From the NCBI GenBank assembly GCA_047973235.1, contig JBKEBP010000038.1, positions 1 through 6,135 on the forward strand: a stretch of 6,135 bases of DNA, read 5' to 3'. Of this stretch, positions 1 to 5,227 are shown in pieces. The stretch's first letter is position 1. Every line of letters starts with the position of its first letter. Both the position numbers and the translations under genes were made by a program. This DNA is from Aequitasia sp047973235. GTDB lineage: Bacteria; Bacillota; Clostridia; Lachnospirales; Lachnospiraceae. The notes under the pieces were generated by a model. It was not told where the DNA came from and made no database searches. It was given only the letters and a program-made list of their open reading frames with translations.

Positions 1-2
1 AG

Positions 3-194
3 CTTGAAATCCACTATAATTTCATCGGCACACTTGACACACCAGCGGTTGCCTGTCTGCCAAGCAGCATAATGATAGACACCCGCCAAGGTGTTGCCGT
101 TGAATATATCACGCGCAAGGCGGATAACGAAAATAGGAGCAACCAAAAGGTTACTCCTATAAACGGAATGTTCACTGTCCTTATGAACATTCGA
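3..194 (+). CDS. C-terminal tail of a large serine recombinase (5' end outside window)
   Basis: The frame is open from the window's left edge. It begins Leu-Glu-Ile-His-Tyr-Asn-Phe-Ile-Gly, which matches the C-terminal motif of DUF4368-type serine recombinases; the complete recombinase later in this window ends with the comparable EVEIIYNHIGTF. The catalytic domain and most of the protein lie upstream. The tail runs on through DTRQGVAVEYITRKA with no stop codon before the junction at about 194, so it continues in frame into the oxidoreductase fragment. An ATG at 72 exists but has no ribosome binding site and is internal, so I do not take it as a start. In its intact element this protein would cut and rejoin DNA at the element ends. 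The assignment rests on a short tail and is moderate. Confidence 0.55.
133..160. terminator. Hairpin near the right end of element A; terminator-like on the minus strand
   Basis: ATAGGAG (133-139) pairs with CTCCTAT (154-160), and AACC (141-144) pairs with GGTT (149-152). The loop is AAAA and there is one C/A mismatch. Read on the minus strand, the stem is followed by a run of four T (complement of 130-133), so it could stop transcription entering the element from the right. On the plus strand no T run follows. It lies inside the open frame, so its role is inferred from shape only. Confidence 0.4.
166..192. repeat. Perfect 9-bp inverted repeat at the tip of element A
   Basis: GAATGTTCA (166-174) is the exact reverse complement of TGAACATTC (184-192), separated by nine bases. 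GA follows at 193-194, then the oxidoreductase sequence. A dyad this close to an element end is a plausible recombinase binding site. The right part includes TCCTTATGAA (178-187), which recurs at 5228-5237 near the right end of element B. Confidence 0.6.
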
Positions 195-776
195 CATGGT
201 TATTTACTTAGTCAGTTTCTTAGTCCTTTTTTTAATCAGAGAACGGATGAATATGGTGGCAATATTTCTAATCGTGCAAGAATTGTGTTTGAAGTATATG
301 AGTCCATAAGAAATGCAGTCGGTGAAAACTATCCGGTCTGGGTTAAAATAAACAGTGCTGATTTTGCCGATAATGGACTTAGTTTTGAGGAAAGTTTATG
401 GGTCTGTAAGGAACTTGACAAGCGAGGGATTAACGGAATTGAAGTAAGTGGAGGTATTGGTGTTTCTGCGGAGAGTGCACCTACTCGTATACTGTCAGAT
501 AAAAATGAACAAGGTGCATTTTCAGAATATGCACTAACAATCGCTGATAGTGTCAATGCAACCGTTATTAGCGTAGGCGGATATAGAACAGCAAATATGA
601 TTGAACAGTGGTTAAATAAAGGTAATGTTAATGCTTTTAGCTTATGTCGGCCATTGATTTGTGAGCCTAATTTACCATCAGTATGGCAAGGTGGTGATGA
701 CAGAAAGGCAAAATGTATTTCGTGCAATAAGTGTTTTGACTATAGTAGTGGTTTTGGATGTAAAGTTTTTAATTAA
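195..776 (+). pseudogene. Old Yellow Enzyme-family NADH:flavin oxidoreductase, C-terminal half only
   Basis: These 193 residues match the second half of FMN-dependent Old Yellow Enzyme (ene-reductase) proteins, which are usually about 360-380 residues. The match starts at HGYLLSQFLSP and includes the RTDEYGG signature that helps hold FMN, a VGGYR segment and a CRPLICEP segment of the FMN phosphate region, and a C-terminal Cys-x-x-Cys-x-x-x-Cys cluster (KCISCNKCF). The N-terminal half of the TIM barrel, including the catalytic and early FMN contacts, is missing. It is replaced by the recombinase tail in the same frame, so the product is almost certainly inactive. The intact enzyme would reduce an activated double bond or a similar substrate with NAD(P)H in the cytoplasm; the substrate is unknown. 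The acetyltransferase gene follows after 14 bases, suggesting an original two-gene operon. Confidence 0.88.
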
Positions 777-790
777 GAGAGGTAAATAAA

Positions 791-1417
791 ATGAGCAAAA
801 AAGTTTTTGAAAATTGGTATTCTGGTGATTTTTTAATTGATGTGGTTAAGCATCCTAACATTGAAGTTGGTGCATATACATACTATGCTGGATATTATCA
901 CGAAAAATCTTTTGAAGAAGTAAGTGCACGTTATCTTCTTCCTGATGAGGGGACAGGAAAGATAAAGATAGGGAAATATTGTTCTATTGGAACTGGGGTA
1001 TCTTTTAATCTGTTTGGAAATGCATGGCATCGCCATGATTGGATATCTACTTTTCCGTTTCGACTAAATTTCCCTGACTGTAAATTTAATGATGGTTATA
1101 TAGCAACAGGTGGCATTACAGTTGGAAATGATGTATGGATTGGTTCAGAGGCAATGATTTACGATGGTGTCACCATAGGTGATGGGGCTGTTATTGCTGC
1201 TCGTTCAGTTGTGACTAAGGATGTAGCCCCCTACGCTATTGTTGCTGGTACCCCAGCCAAATTGATTAAAAACAGGTTTTCTGATGAAGAAATAGCTATT
1301 CTGTTAAAAACAAAATGGTGGGATGTAGATATTGAAGTTCTCAAGCAATGCATGGAATTACTTACTAGCAACGACGTTAAAGGTTTTTCTGATTTTATTG
1401 CTAAAGCAAGGGATTAA
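791..1417 (+). CDS. Type B (CatB-like) chloramphenicol/xenobiotic O-acetyltransferase
   Basis: This 208-residue protein has the length and layout of the xenobiotic acetyltransferase (XAT) family, a left-handed beta-helix built of hexapeptide repeats that acts as a trimer. It transfers an acetyl group from acetyl-CoA to a drug hydroxyl. Visible CatB signatures are an N-terminal PNIEVGAYTYYAGYYH segment, KIKIGKYCSIGTG, GNAWHRHDWISTFPF with the likely catalytic His80, VGNDVWIGSEAMI, and the acetyl-CoA-binding end PYAIVAGTPAKLIKNRFS, followed by the C-terminal helices. The start is clear: AGAGAGG (776-782) lies eight bases before the ATG and overlaps the stop of the oxidoreductase fragment. CatB and streptogramin Vat enzymes belong to the same family. 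The pattern fits CatB best, but many chromosomal members have unknown substrates, so resistance is an inference. It is intact and probably cargo of element B. Confidence 0.88.
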   Translation: MSKKVFENWYSGDFLIDVVKHPNIEVGAYTYYAGYYHEKSFEEVSARYLLPDEGTGKIKIGKYCSIGTGVSFNLFGNAWHRHDWISTFPFRLNFPDCKFNDGYIATGGITVGNDVWIGSEAMIYDGVTIGDGAVIAARSVVTKDVAPYAIVAGTPAKLIKNRFSDEEIAILLKTKWWDVDIEVLKQCMELLTSNDVKGFSDFIAKARD

Positions 1418-1503
1418 TCCAAAATACTATAAGCTATCGGGGCATTGATTGCTTTTCATTTATTGTACTTGTAGTATCGCAAAAAGAAAAAGAGGAATTG
1501 TTT

Positions 1504-1686
1504 ATGAATAGTGAAGAATGGATACATTGTCCCATATGCCAAAATAAGACGCGTGTTAAGATGCGCAATGATACTATACTCAAGAAATTTCCACTATTTT
1601 GTCCAAAATGCAAGCAAGAAACACTAATCAATGTGATATTACTAAATATTTCAATTGTTACAGAGCCAGACGCTAAGACGCAGTAA
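1504..1686 (+). CDS. Cysteine-rich KTR-domain protein of conjugative elements
   Basis: The 60-residue product has two Cys-x-x-Cys pairs (Cys9/Cys12 and Cys33/Cys36) that should bind one zinc ion. The Lys15-Thr16-Arg17 after the first pair gives the Cys_rich_KTR family its name. These small proteins are common in Tn916-like elements, often just after a resistance gene, which is where this one sits. Their function is unknown; the fold suggests a nucleic-acid or protein contact. The start at ATG 1504 is preferred over an in-frame TTG at 1498 because AGAGGA (1491-1496) is seven bases before the ATG. A strong terminator follows 22 bases after the stop. The gap of 86 bases from the acetyltransferase shows no terminator, so read-through transcription is possible. 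Confidence 0.85.
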   Translation: MNSEEWIHCPICQNKTRVKMRNDTILKKFPLFCPKCKQETLINVILLNISIVTEPDAKTQ

Positions 1687-1708
1687 CAGTAAGACGTTAA
1701 AGACGCAG
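1668..1708 (+). repeat. Short direct repeats of an AAGACG unit
   Basis: AAGACGCAG occurs at 1675-1683 and again at 1700-1708. A third AAGACG lies at 1691-1696, and a related AGACGC at 1668-1673. The repeats span the last codons and stop of the KTR gene and lead up to the terminator stem. They may reflect slippage at the 3' end of the gene. No function is proposed. Confidence 0.6.
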
Positions 1709-1755
1709 AGCCGATAACTTGTGAGATTACTCACGGTTATCGGCTTTTCTTTTTT
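1709..1755 (+). terminator. Strong intrinsic terminator after the KTR gene
   Basis: AGCCGATAAC (1709-1718) pairs perfectly with GTTATCGGCT (1736-1745). An inner GTGAG/CTCAC pair (1721-1725 and 1730-1734) extends the stem around an ATTA loop. A T-rich tract with one C follows directly (1745-1755). It would end transcripts carrying the acetyltransferase and KTR genes and separate them from the sigma-factor operon. Confidence 0.92.
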
Positions 1756-1822
1756 ATAAATTTATAGCCGCTGTTTTTCTTTTGAAAATCGGATAAATGG
1801 AGGTTTATTGGGGATGTTTTTG

Positions 1823-1862
1823 AGGGCATGGCGGTAGTATCAGGAGGTTACTGCCATGCCCT
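1823..1862 (+). promoter_or_regulatory. Hairpin with a ribosome binding site in the loop and a start codon in the stem
   Basis: The 14-base arm at 1823-1836 pairs with 1849-1862 along its whole length, with one G/T wobble. The 12-base loop contains AGGAGG (1842-1847). ATG 1856-1858 of the 37-codon frame lies in the 3' arm, eight bases after AGGAGG. If transcribed, translation of that frame would depend on opening the stem, as in thermosensor- or ligand-controlled leaders. No T run follows the stem, so it is not an ordinary terminator. Confidence 0.5.
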
Positions 1863-1969
1863 ACTCCATTAGACGACAAAATAAAACAAATATTTTACAA
1901 TCAAAAAAATTTTATGTCTTCAACGGGATTGCTATGCCCATAAATCAATTCATAAAAATAACACGATAG
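1856..1969 (+). CDS. Possible small protein of 37 residues, unknown function
   Basis: A perfect AGGAGG stands eight bases before the ATG, the best argument that this short frame is translated. The product begins MPYSIRRQNKTN, is basic, and ends QFIKITR. It has no cysteine, no membrane segment and no domain that I recognise. The start codon is buried in a stable hairpin (1823-1862), so expression would be controlled if it happens. It could instead be the leader peptide of a regulatory transcript, or the truncated start of a longer lost gene, since the DNA after its stop shows no continuation that I can identify. It lies downstream of the KTR terminator and needs its own promoter. Confidence 0.4.
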   Translation: MPYSIRRQNKTNILQSKKFYVFNGIAMPINQFIKITR

Positions 1970-2113
1970 AAAGCTACCTTCTATTTCTCTATGTCCAGTT
2001 GGATTATATCCAGCCGGGCATTTTTGCATTTGAACAGGTTTTCCGTTCAGCGGAGCCTTTCATAAAATTTTTCTCTTTCAATGGTTGCCGATTTGCATTT
2101 TTTAGGATTACCC

Positions 2114-2185
2114 ATGCGAAAGGGAAAATATCACCCCGCCTTTGTGGCTGCGAAAGGGGGTGAGAAAGATGAAAGACCCAAATGA
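2114..2185 (+). CDS. Possible 23-codon upstream frame overlapping the sigma-factor start
   Basis: The ATG at 2114 follows AGGA (2104-2107) by six bases. The frame encodes MRKGKYHPAFVAAKGG followed by a short charged tail, and stops 14 bases inside the sigma-factor gene in another frame. Ribosomes reading it would cross the sigma-factor ribosome binding site and start, which would couple or limit its translation. The peptide is not a family I can name, and a chance frame is quite possible. Confidence 0.25.
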   Translation: MRKGKYHPAFVAAKGGEKDERPK

Positions 2186-2603
2186 GCTACGTGTTCAAAA
2201 CCAGTTTGGCGGCTTCTGTACCAGAGTTTTGAAGAACGAGGCGGCGCGTATACATAACGAGTATGCAAAGCAACGTGACCGTGAAAAATCCCTGAGCGAC
2301 CTTACGTCCAGCGAGTTATCACAAATAGCCACAATGGACAAGCCCTTTATGGGCGAGCATATCTTTGATGTGCTTGGCAATCCAGTGGTTGTGACTGGTG
2401 ATTTGCTGGCAGAGGCCATAGCAAAGCTGCCGGAGAATAAGCGAGATATTATTCTGCTGTCCTACTTCCTGGGTATGACTGACCGTGAAATCAGCGAACA
2501 ACTGAAAGTAGTCCGTCAGACCATATCCAAACGGCGTGCTAAAACGCTAAAAGAACTGCGTGATTATCTGGAAAAGGAGGGATTTGAATGGCCGGAGATT
2601 TGA
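2169..2603 (+). CDS. Sigma-70-like regulatory factor of Tn916 Orf7 type
   Basis: The 144-residue protein has a C-terminal sigma region 4 helix-turn-helix (about residues 78-135: LAEAIAKLPENKRDIILLSYF, then MTDREISEQL and a recognition helix with RQTISKRRAK). It lacks a recognisable region 2, as is usual for the Orf7 proteins of Tn916-like elements. The N-terminal part (NELRVQNQFGGFCTRVLKNEA) is typical of that group. Orf7 and Orf8 of Tn916 take part in control of element transcription, and the same role is inferred here. I start at ATG 2169 rather than an upstream in-frame TTG at 2142, because AAAGGGGGTGA (2153-2163) is properly spaced before the ATG. The gene overlaps the next one by 16 bases, implying translational coupling. 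Base composition (about 47% G+C in one line) is well above that of the protease. Confidence 0.88.
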   Translation: MKDPNELRVQNQFGGFCTRVLKNEAARIHNEYAKQRDREKSLSDLTSSELSQIATMDKPFMGEHIFDVLGNPVVVTGDLLAEAIAKLPENKRDIILLSYFLGMTDREISEQLKVVRQTISKRRAKTLKELRDYLEKEGFEWPEI

Positions 2604-2830
2604 GAAATACTCTGCCGTTGCCCGTCATTATGGCAGCAATGGAGGGAAATGGCGAGGCACTTACAGTTGTCCTCGACCACTACAAAGGCTATATCCGTTG
2701 CCTTGCCATGAGGCCGTTGAAAGACGAATACGGGAATGAATACCTATGCGTTGATGAAGATATGCGGCTTCGGCTAGAGGCAAAACTTATCCATAGCATT
2801 GTAACGGGCTTTAAGATACTTCCGGCATAA
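2588..2830 (+). CDS. Helix-turn-helix conjugative-transposon protein, Tn916 Orf8 type
   Basis: The 80-residue protein matches the Orf8/HTH_16 family of integrative elements: LPLPVIMAAMEGNGEALTVV at residues 9-28, then DHYKGYIRCLAMRP and KDEYGNEYLCVDED, and a final LRLEAKLIHSIV helix. The family is always found beside an Orf7-like sigma factor, as here. It starts inside the sigma-factor gene, with AAGGAGGG (2574-2581) six bases before the ATG. The two proteins are therefore made from one transcript and are probably coupled. Function is inferred: a DNA-binding or anti-/co-sigma partner controlling element genes. The length is normal for the family, and no truncation is seen. After the stop comes about 420 bases without a clear gene. 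Confidence 0.88.
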   Translation: MAGDLRNTLPLPVIMAAMEGNGEALTVVLDHYKGYIRCLAMRPLKDEYGNEYLCVDEDMRLRLEAKLIHSIVTGFKILPA

Positions 2831-3254
2831 ATTGACGGAGGCCGTGTTTCTCCCTTTCCACGCTCTCCATCTGAATGCCTTCTGCTCGTTAATCTGCTCT
2901 TTGACAAAGAACGCCCGCAAGATAACGGCGGTGCAGTATAAGGCATACGGATACATTCTGTTTGTGCCGAGCCAGACGGTTTGTGCGCCATAATACTTTT
3001 TCTATGGAAAAGTGGAGCGATAAACACAGCACAGTAATACAAGCGTGGCAGCTTGTGGGCAAGGACGTACAAGCAGGACAATGATACTCCCTTATCGCCA
3101 TAGTCCGAGCGTTCAAAGCGTCGCAGGCAATGGGTAGGGCTCCGGCAGACCGTCGGAGGGGTAAGATTCCCGTGGAGCTGTGCCAACAGCCATCCGTTTT
3201 TATGCCTATATCTTTATTTGTTGTTCATTGTTCAATTAAGAAAGGGATATGAAT
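2831..3254 (+). ncRNA. Gene-free stretch between orf8-like gene and tnpW, candidate structured transcript
   Basis: No coding frame here has a convincing ribosome binding site. On the plus strand there is a 49-codon frame from GTG 2844 and a 26-codon frame from ATG 3004 (MEKWSDKHSTVIQAW), the latter without a Shine-Dalgarno motif. The bases up to about 3200 are visibly GC-richer than the DNA around them. The end (3126-3201) can form two alternative structures, one of them terminator-like. The 3' part holds a tandem TTGTTCA repeat (3221-3234) before the tnpW ribosome binding site. I read this as an untranslated regulatory region, or the decayed remains of a gene. Confidence in a real RNA is low. 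Confidence 0.3.
3174..3201 (+). terminator. Probable intrinsic terminator or attenuator before tnpW
   Basis: GGA plus GCTGT (3174-3181) pairs with ACAGC (3186-3190) and TCC (3193-3195), with a two-base bulge and a GCCA loop. TTTTT follows at 3197-3201. The upstream GGCTCC (3138-3143) can pair instead with GGAGCT (3174-3179), and GGCA (3126-3129) with TGCC (3181-3184). That would break the terminator stem, so this may be a switch and not a fixed stop. Confidence 0.5.
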
Positions 3255-3422
3255 ATGCAAAATGAAATAACTGCACCGCAAATGGTGCGTGAATATAAAA
3301 TTGGGAGTACAACATATGTTGTGAAATCTCAATCAAAACCCGATGCAAAAGAGGACGCAATAACCAAAGTAAAAAGACTAATTAAGAATGACCTCCGCAA
3401 ACCATTTGAAAATAAACCCTGA
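3255..3422 (+). CDS. tnpW: TnpW-family transposon-encoded small protein
   Basis: The 55-residue product begins MQNEITAPQMVREYKIG, continues TTYVVKSQSKPDAKEDAITK, and ends with a basic helix (KVKRLIKNDLRK). This is the pattern of TnpW proteins, small proteins encoded beside tnpX in Tn4451-like elements. Their exact role is not established; they are associated with the recombinase and may help excision or its control. An in-frame ATG at 3249 would add two residues, but AAAGGGA (3241-3247) is only one base from it and seven bases from ATG 3255, so the second start is chosen. The recombinase gene follows 83 bases later on the same strand, with its own promoter candidate in between. Confidence 0.8.
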   Translation: MQNEITAPQMVREYKIGSTTYVVKSQSKPDAKEDAITKVKRLIKNDLRKPFENKP

Positions 3423-3429
3423 TAAGTGG

Positions 3430-3458
3430 CAGACAGTATTCAGGCAGCGCGGTATAAT
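3430..3458 (+). promoter_or_regulatory. Promoter candidate for the recombinase gene
   Basis: A perfect -10 TATAAT lies at 3453-3458. Seventeen bases upstream is CAGACA (3430-3435), matching four of six bases of the -35 consensus. The recombinase start is about 47 bases downstream, so the leader would be short. The spacing is ideal for a housekeeping sigma factor, suggesting the recombinase can be made independently of tnpW. Confidence 0.6.
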
Positions 3459-3505
3459 ACATATATAAAGCATTGTCTGTTTGACTGTCAGATAAGGAGG
3501 TTATG

Positions 3506-5185
3506 ATGTTACAGCAGTCAAATAGAACAACCACTGTTCAAATACCATATGCGGTTTTGAGTAGTGAAGAAATTACTGCCATCTACTGTCGATTATCTCA
3601 GGATGATAAACAAGAGGGTGACAGTAACAGTATCGTAAATCAGAAGAAAATTCTCAAAAAATATGCTCTCGACCACGGATACACAAGCTATCAATATTAC
3701 ATTGATGATGGAATTTCAGGAACTACGTTCAATCGTCCAGGATTCCAAAACATGATTGCAGATATGGAGGCTGGAAAAGTAAAGCGGATAATTGTAAAAG
3801 ATATGTCCCGACTTGGACGTGATTATTTGCAGGTGGGTATGTACACAGAAATCATGTTTCCCGAATATGATGTACATTTCATAGCTGTAAGTGATGGTGT
3901 TGACAGTAATCAAGGAGATAACGAGTTTACTCCATTCCGTAATATTATCAATGAATGGTACGCAAAAGACACAAGCAAAAAAATCCGAGCGGTGAAACGT
4001 GCTAAAGGAATGTCTGGCGAACATATCGGCTCACATCCTCCCTATGGCTATATAAAAAATCCAAAGAACACCAAAGAGTGGATTGTGGATGTAGAGTCCG
4101 CCGAAGTGGTGGCAGAAATATTCCGTCTTTGTGTTGAGGGATATGGGCCAACAAGAATAGCTAATATGCTAACCGAGCGAAAAATTCTTTGCCCTACCGC
4201 ATACGCATTGAGCAAAGGTGGTAAAGCGCGAACTGTTGTGCCAGACAATCATCATCAATGGAACTCTCCGGCAGTTTCTAAAATCTTAGAGCGTATGGAA
4301 TACTTAGGACATACGGTGAATTTCAAAACTCATGTCAAATCTTTCAAGAACCGCAAAAAGATTGATAACAGTTCAGATCAGTGGAAAATATTTCAGAATA
4401 CACATGAGGCTATTATCGACCAAGAAACGTATGACATTGCTCAGAAAATCCGTCAAGGAAAGCGGCGCCCAACCAAAATGGGAGAAATGCCAATGTTTTC
4501 AGGATTGCTCTATTGTGCAGATTGTGGGAGCCGAATGCGGTTTCACCGTCAGGTTAATGAAATAGCTGAAAAACACAATTTCACTTGTGGTAACTATCGC
4601 CACAACAGCCATTCATGTACTATGCACTATATCCGAAATGTAGTAGTGGAACAGATTGTAATGGAGAATCTAAAAGAAGTAATCGGCTATATCTCCAATT
4701 ATGAAGATGAATTTGTTCAGTCAGTTATGGATGCGGATGTGCGGCAACGAAACAAGGAGCTTTCCCAAAAGAAACGGAAATTGGCGGAAATGCAAGCACG
4801 TGTCAAAGAGTTGGATAACATCTTCCAGCGAATTTATGAGGATAATATAGGTGGTAAACTTTCGGACGAACGCTTTATGAAACTCTCAAAAGGCTATGAG
4901 GATGAACAACGCACTTTGCAAGATGAAACGTCTTTGCTGGAGCATGAGCTTACTCAGGAGGAAACCAAAACTGTCAATGTTGACCGATTTATCGGCATTG
5001 TAAAGAAGTACACCAACATGACAGCGCTCACACCAGAAATCCTCCGGGAGTTCATTGACAGGATTATCATTTATGCTCCCGACAAGAGCAGCGGAAAACG
5101 CTTGCAGGAAGTAGAAATCATTTACAATCATATCGGGACATTTGAGCAGTCCAAACTTACTTTGTACAAAGGAAAAGCGGTATAG
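3506..5185 (+). CDS. Large serine recombinase, TnpX/TndX type
   Basis: The 559-residue protein excises and inserts element B by cutting DNA through a serine-phosphate link. The N-terminal resolvase domain (about residues 23-165) has YCRLSQDD with catalytic Ser31 and Arg29, then DDGISGTTFNRPGF and KDMSRLGRDYLQVG carrying the other conserved arginines. A recombinase domain follows (about 172-320), with SHPPYGY at its beginning. A zinc ribbon uses Cys337, Cys340, Cys361 and Cys371. Next is a long coiled coil (about 405-487), of the kind that controls integration direction in this family. A DUF4368 tail ends near EVEIIYNHIG. From memory the length is closer to TndX of Tn5397 (533) than to TnpX of Tn4451 (707). 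AAGGAGG (3494-3500) is five bases before ATG 3506 and only two before the adjacent ATG 3503, so I choose 3506. All catalytic residues are present and the gene appears intact. Confidence 0.92.
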   Translation: MLQQSNRTTTVQIPYAVLSSEEITAIYCRLSQDDKQEGDSNSIVNQKKILKKYALDHGYTSYQYYIDDGISGTTFNRPGFQNMIADMEAGKVKRIIVKDMSRLGRDYLQVGMYTEIMFPEYDVHFIAVSDGVDSNQGDNEFTPFRNIINEWYAKDTSKKIRAVKRAKGMSGEHIGSHPPYGYIKNPKNTKEWIVDVESAEVVAEIFRLCVEGYGPTRIANMLTERKILCPTAYALSKGGKARTVVPDNHHQWNSPAVSKILERMEYLGHTVNFKTHVKSFKNRKKIDNSSDQWKIFQNTHEAIIDQETYDIAQKIRQGKRRPTKMGEMPMFSGLLYCADCGSRMRFHRQVNEIAEKHNFTCGNYRHNSHSCTMHYIRNVVVEQIVMENLKEVIGYISNYEDEFVQSVMDADVRQRNKELSQKKRKLAEMQARVKELDNIFQRIYEDNIGGKLSDERFMKLSKGYEDEQRTLQDETSLLEHELTQEETKTVNVDRFIGIVKKYTNMTALTPEILREFIDRIIIYAPDKSSGKRLQEVEIIYNHIGTFEQSKLTLYKGKAV

Positions 5186-5207
5186 CATCCTCAAAATGCT
5201 ATACCGC
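5177..5207. terminator. Perfect 12-bp hairpin over the recombinase stop codon
   Basis: GCGGTATAGCAT (5177-5188) is exactly complementary to ATGCTATACCGC (5196-5207) around a seven-base loop. The recombinase stop codon lies inside the 5' arm. No T run follows on the plus strand. On the minus strand the stem is followed by TTTTCCTTT (complement of 5168-5176), so it is best read as a terminator against transcription entering from the protease side. It may also protect the 3' end of the recombinase message. Confidence 0.6.
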
Positions 5208-5227
5208 AAACCTAAAACTGAAAAACA

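Larger units (their letters stand above)
1..194 (+). mobile_element. Right end of element A (large serine recombinase type)
   Basis: Only the last 194 bases of this element are in the window: a recombinase C-terminal tail, a hairpin (133-160), and a 9-bp inverted repeat (166-192) followed by GA. From base 195 the same reading frame becomes a well-conserved oxidoreductase that has lost its N-terminal half, which marks the junction. Elements of the Tn4451/Tn5397 family are known to integrate at GA dinucleotides, and GA at 193-194 sits exactly at the inferred edge. The edge is inferred from protein conservation and could be wrong by a few bases. Confidence 0.6.
1756..2168 (+). other. Leader region between the KTR terminator and the sigma-factor gene
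   Basis: No established gene lies in these 413 bases. They hold a 14-bp hairpin with a Shine-Dalgarno motif in its loop (1823-1862), a 37-codon reading frame starting in that hairpin (1856-1969), and a 23-codon frame that overlaps the sigma-factor start (2114-2185). The small dyad TGAAC/GTTCA occurs at 2031-2049. I found no convincing -35/-10 pair. In Tn916 the comparable place holds the opposing repressor gene orf9; nothing like it is visible here. Confidence 0.5.

Noticed and set aside
1445..1466. TTGATT and TATTGT as a promoter for the KTR gene
   Set aside because: The spacing is only about ten bases and the -10 match is weak.
3004..3084. 26-codon plus-strand frame beginning MEKWSDKHSTVIQAW
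   Set aside because: It reads like protein, but there is no Shine-Dalgarno motif before the ATG and the frame is short. It is mentioned in the region entry and not called as a gene.
2774..3116. Other minus-strand frames (2774-2956 and 2889-3116)
   Set aside because: They overlap each other and the longer minus-strand frame in different registers, and show no start signals or known motifs.
2689..3186. 165-codon minus-strand frame starting at TTG 3186
   Set aside because: Its C-terminal third lies antisense to the well-supported orf8-like gene, and the composition is rich in Ser and Arg as in shadow frames. It has no good ribosome binding site and no domain that I recognise. The region is better explained as untranslated.
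2984..3205. GTGCGCC at 2984-2990 suggested the 5' end of a group II intron
   Set aside because: The bases after it do not follow the intron consensus, and no domain V hairpin or reverse transcriptase is present.
4332..4565. Plus-strand frame within the recombinase gene
   Set aside because: It is out of frame inside a complete, well-recognised gene and has no independent support.
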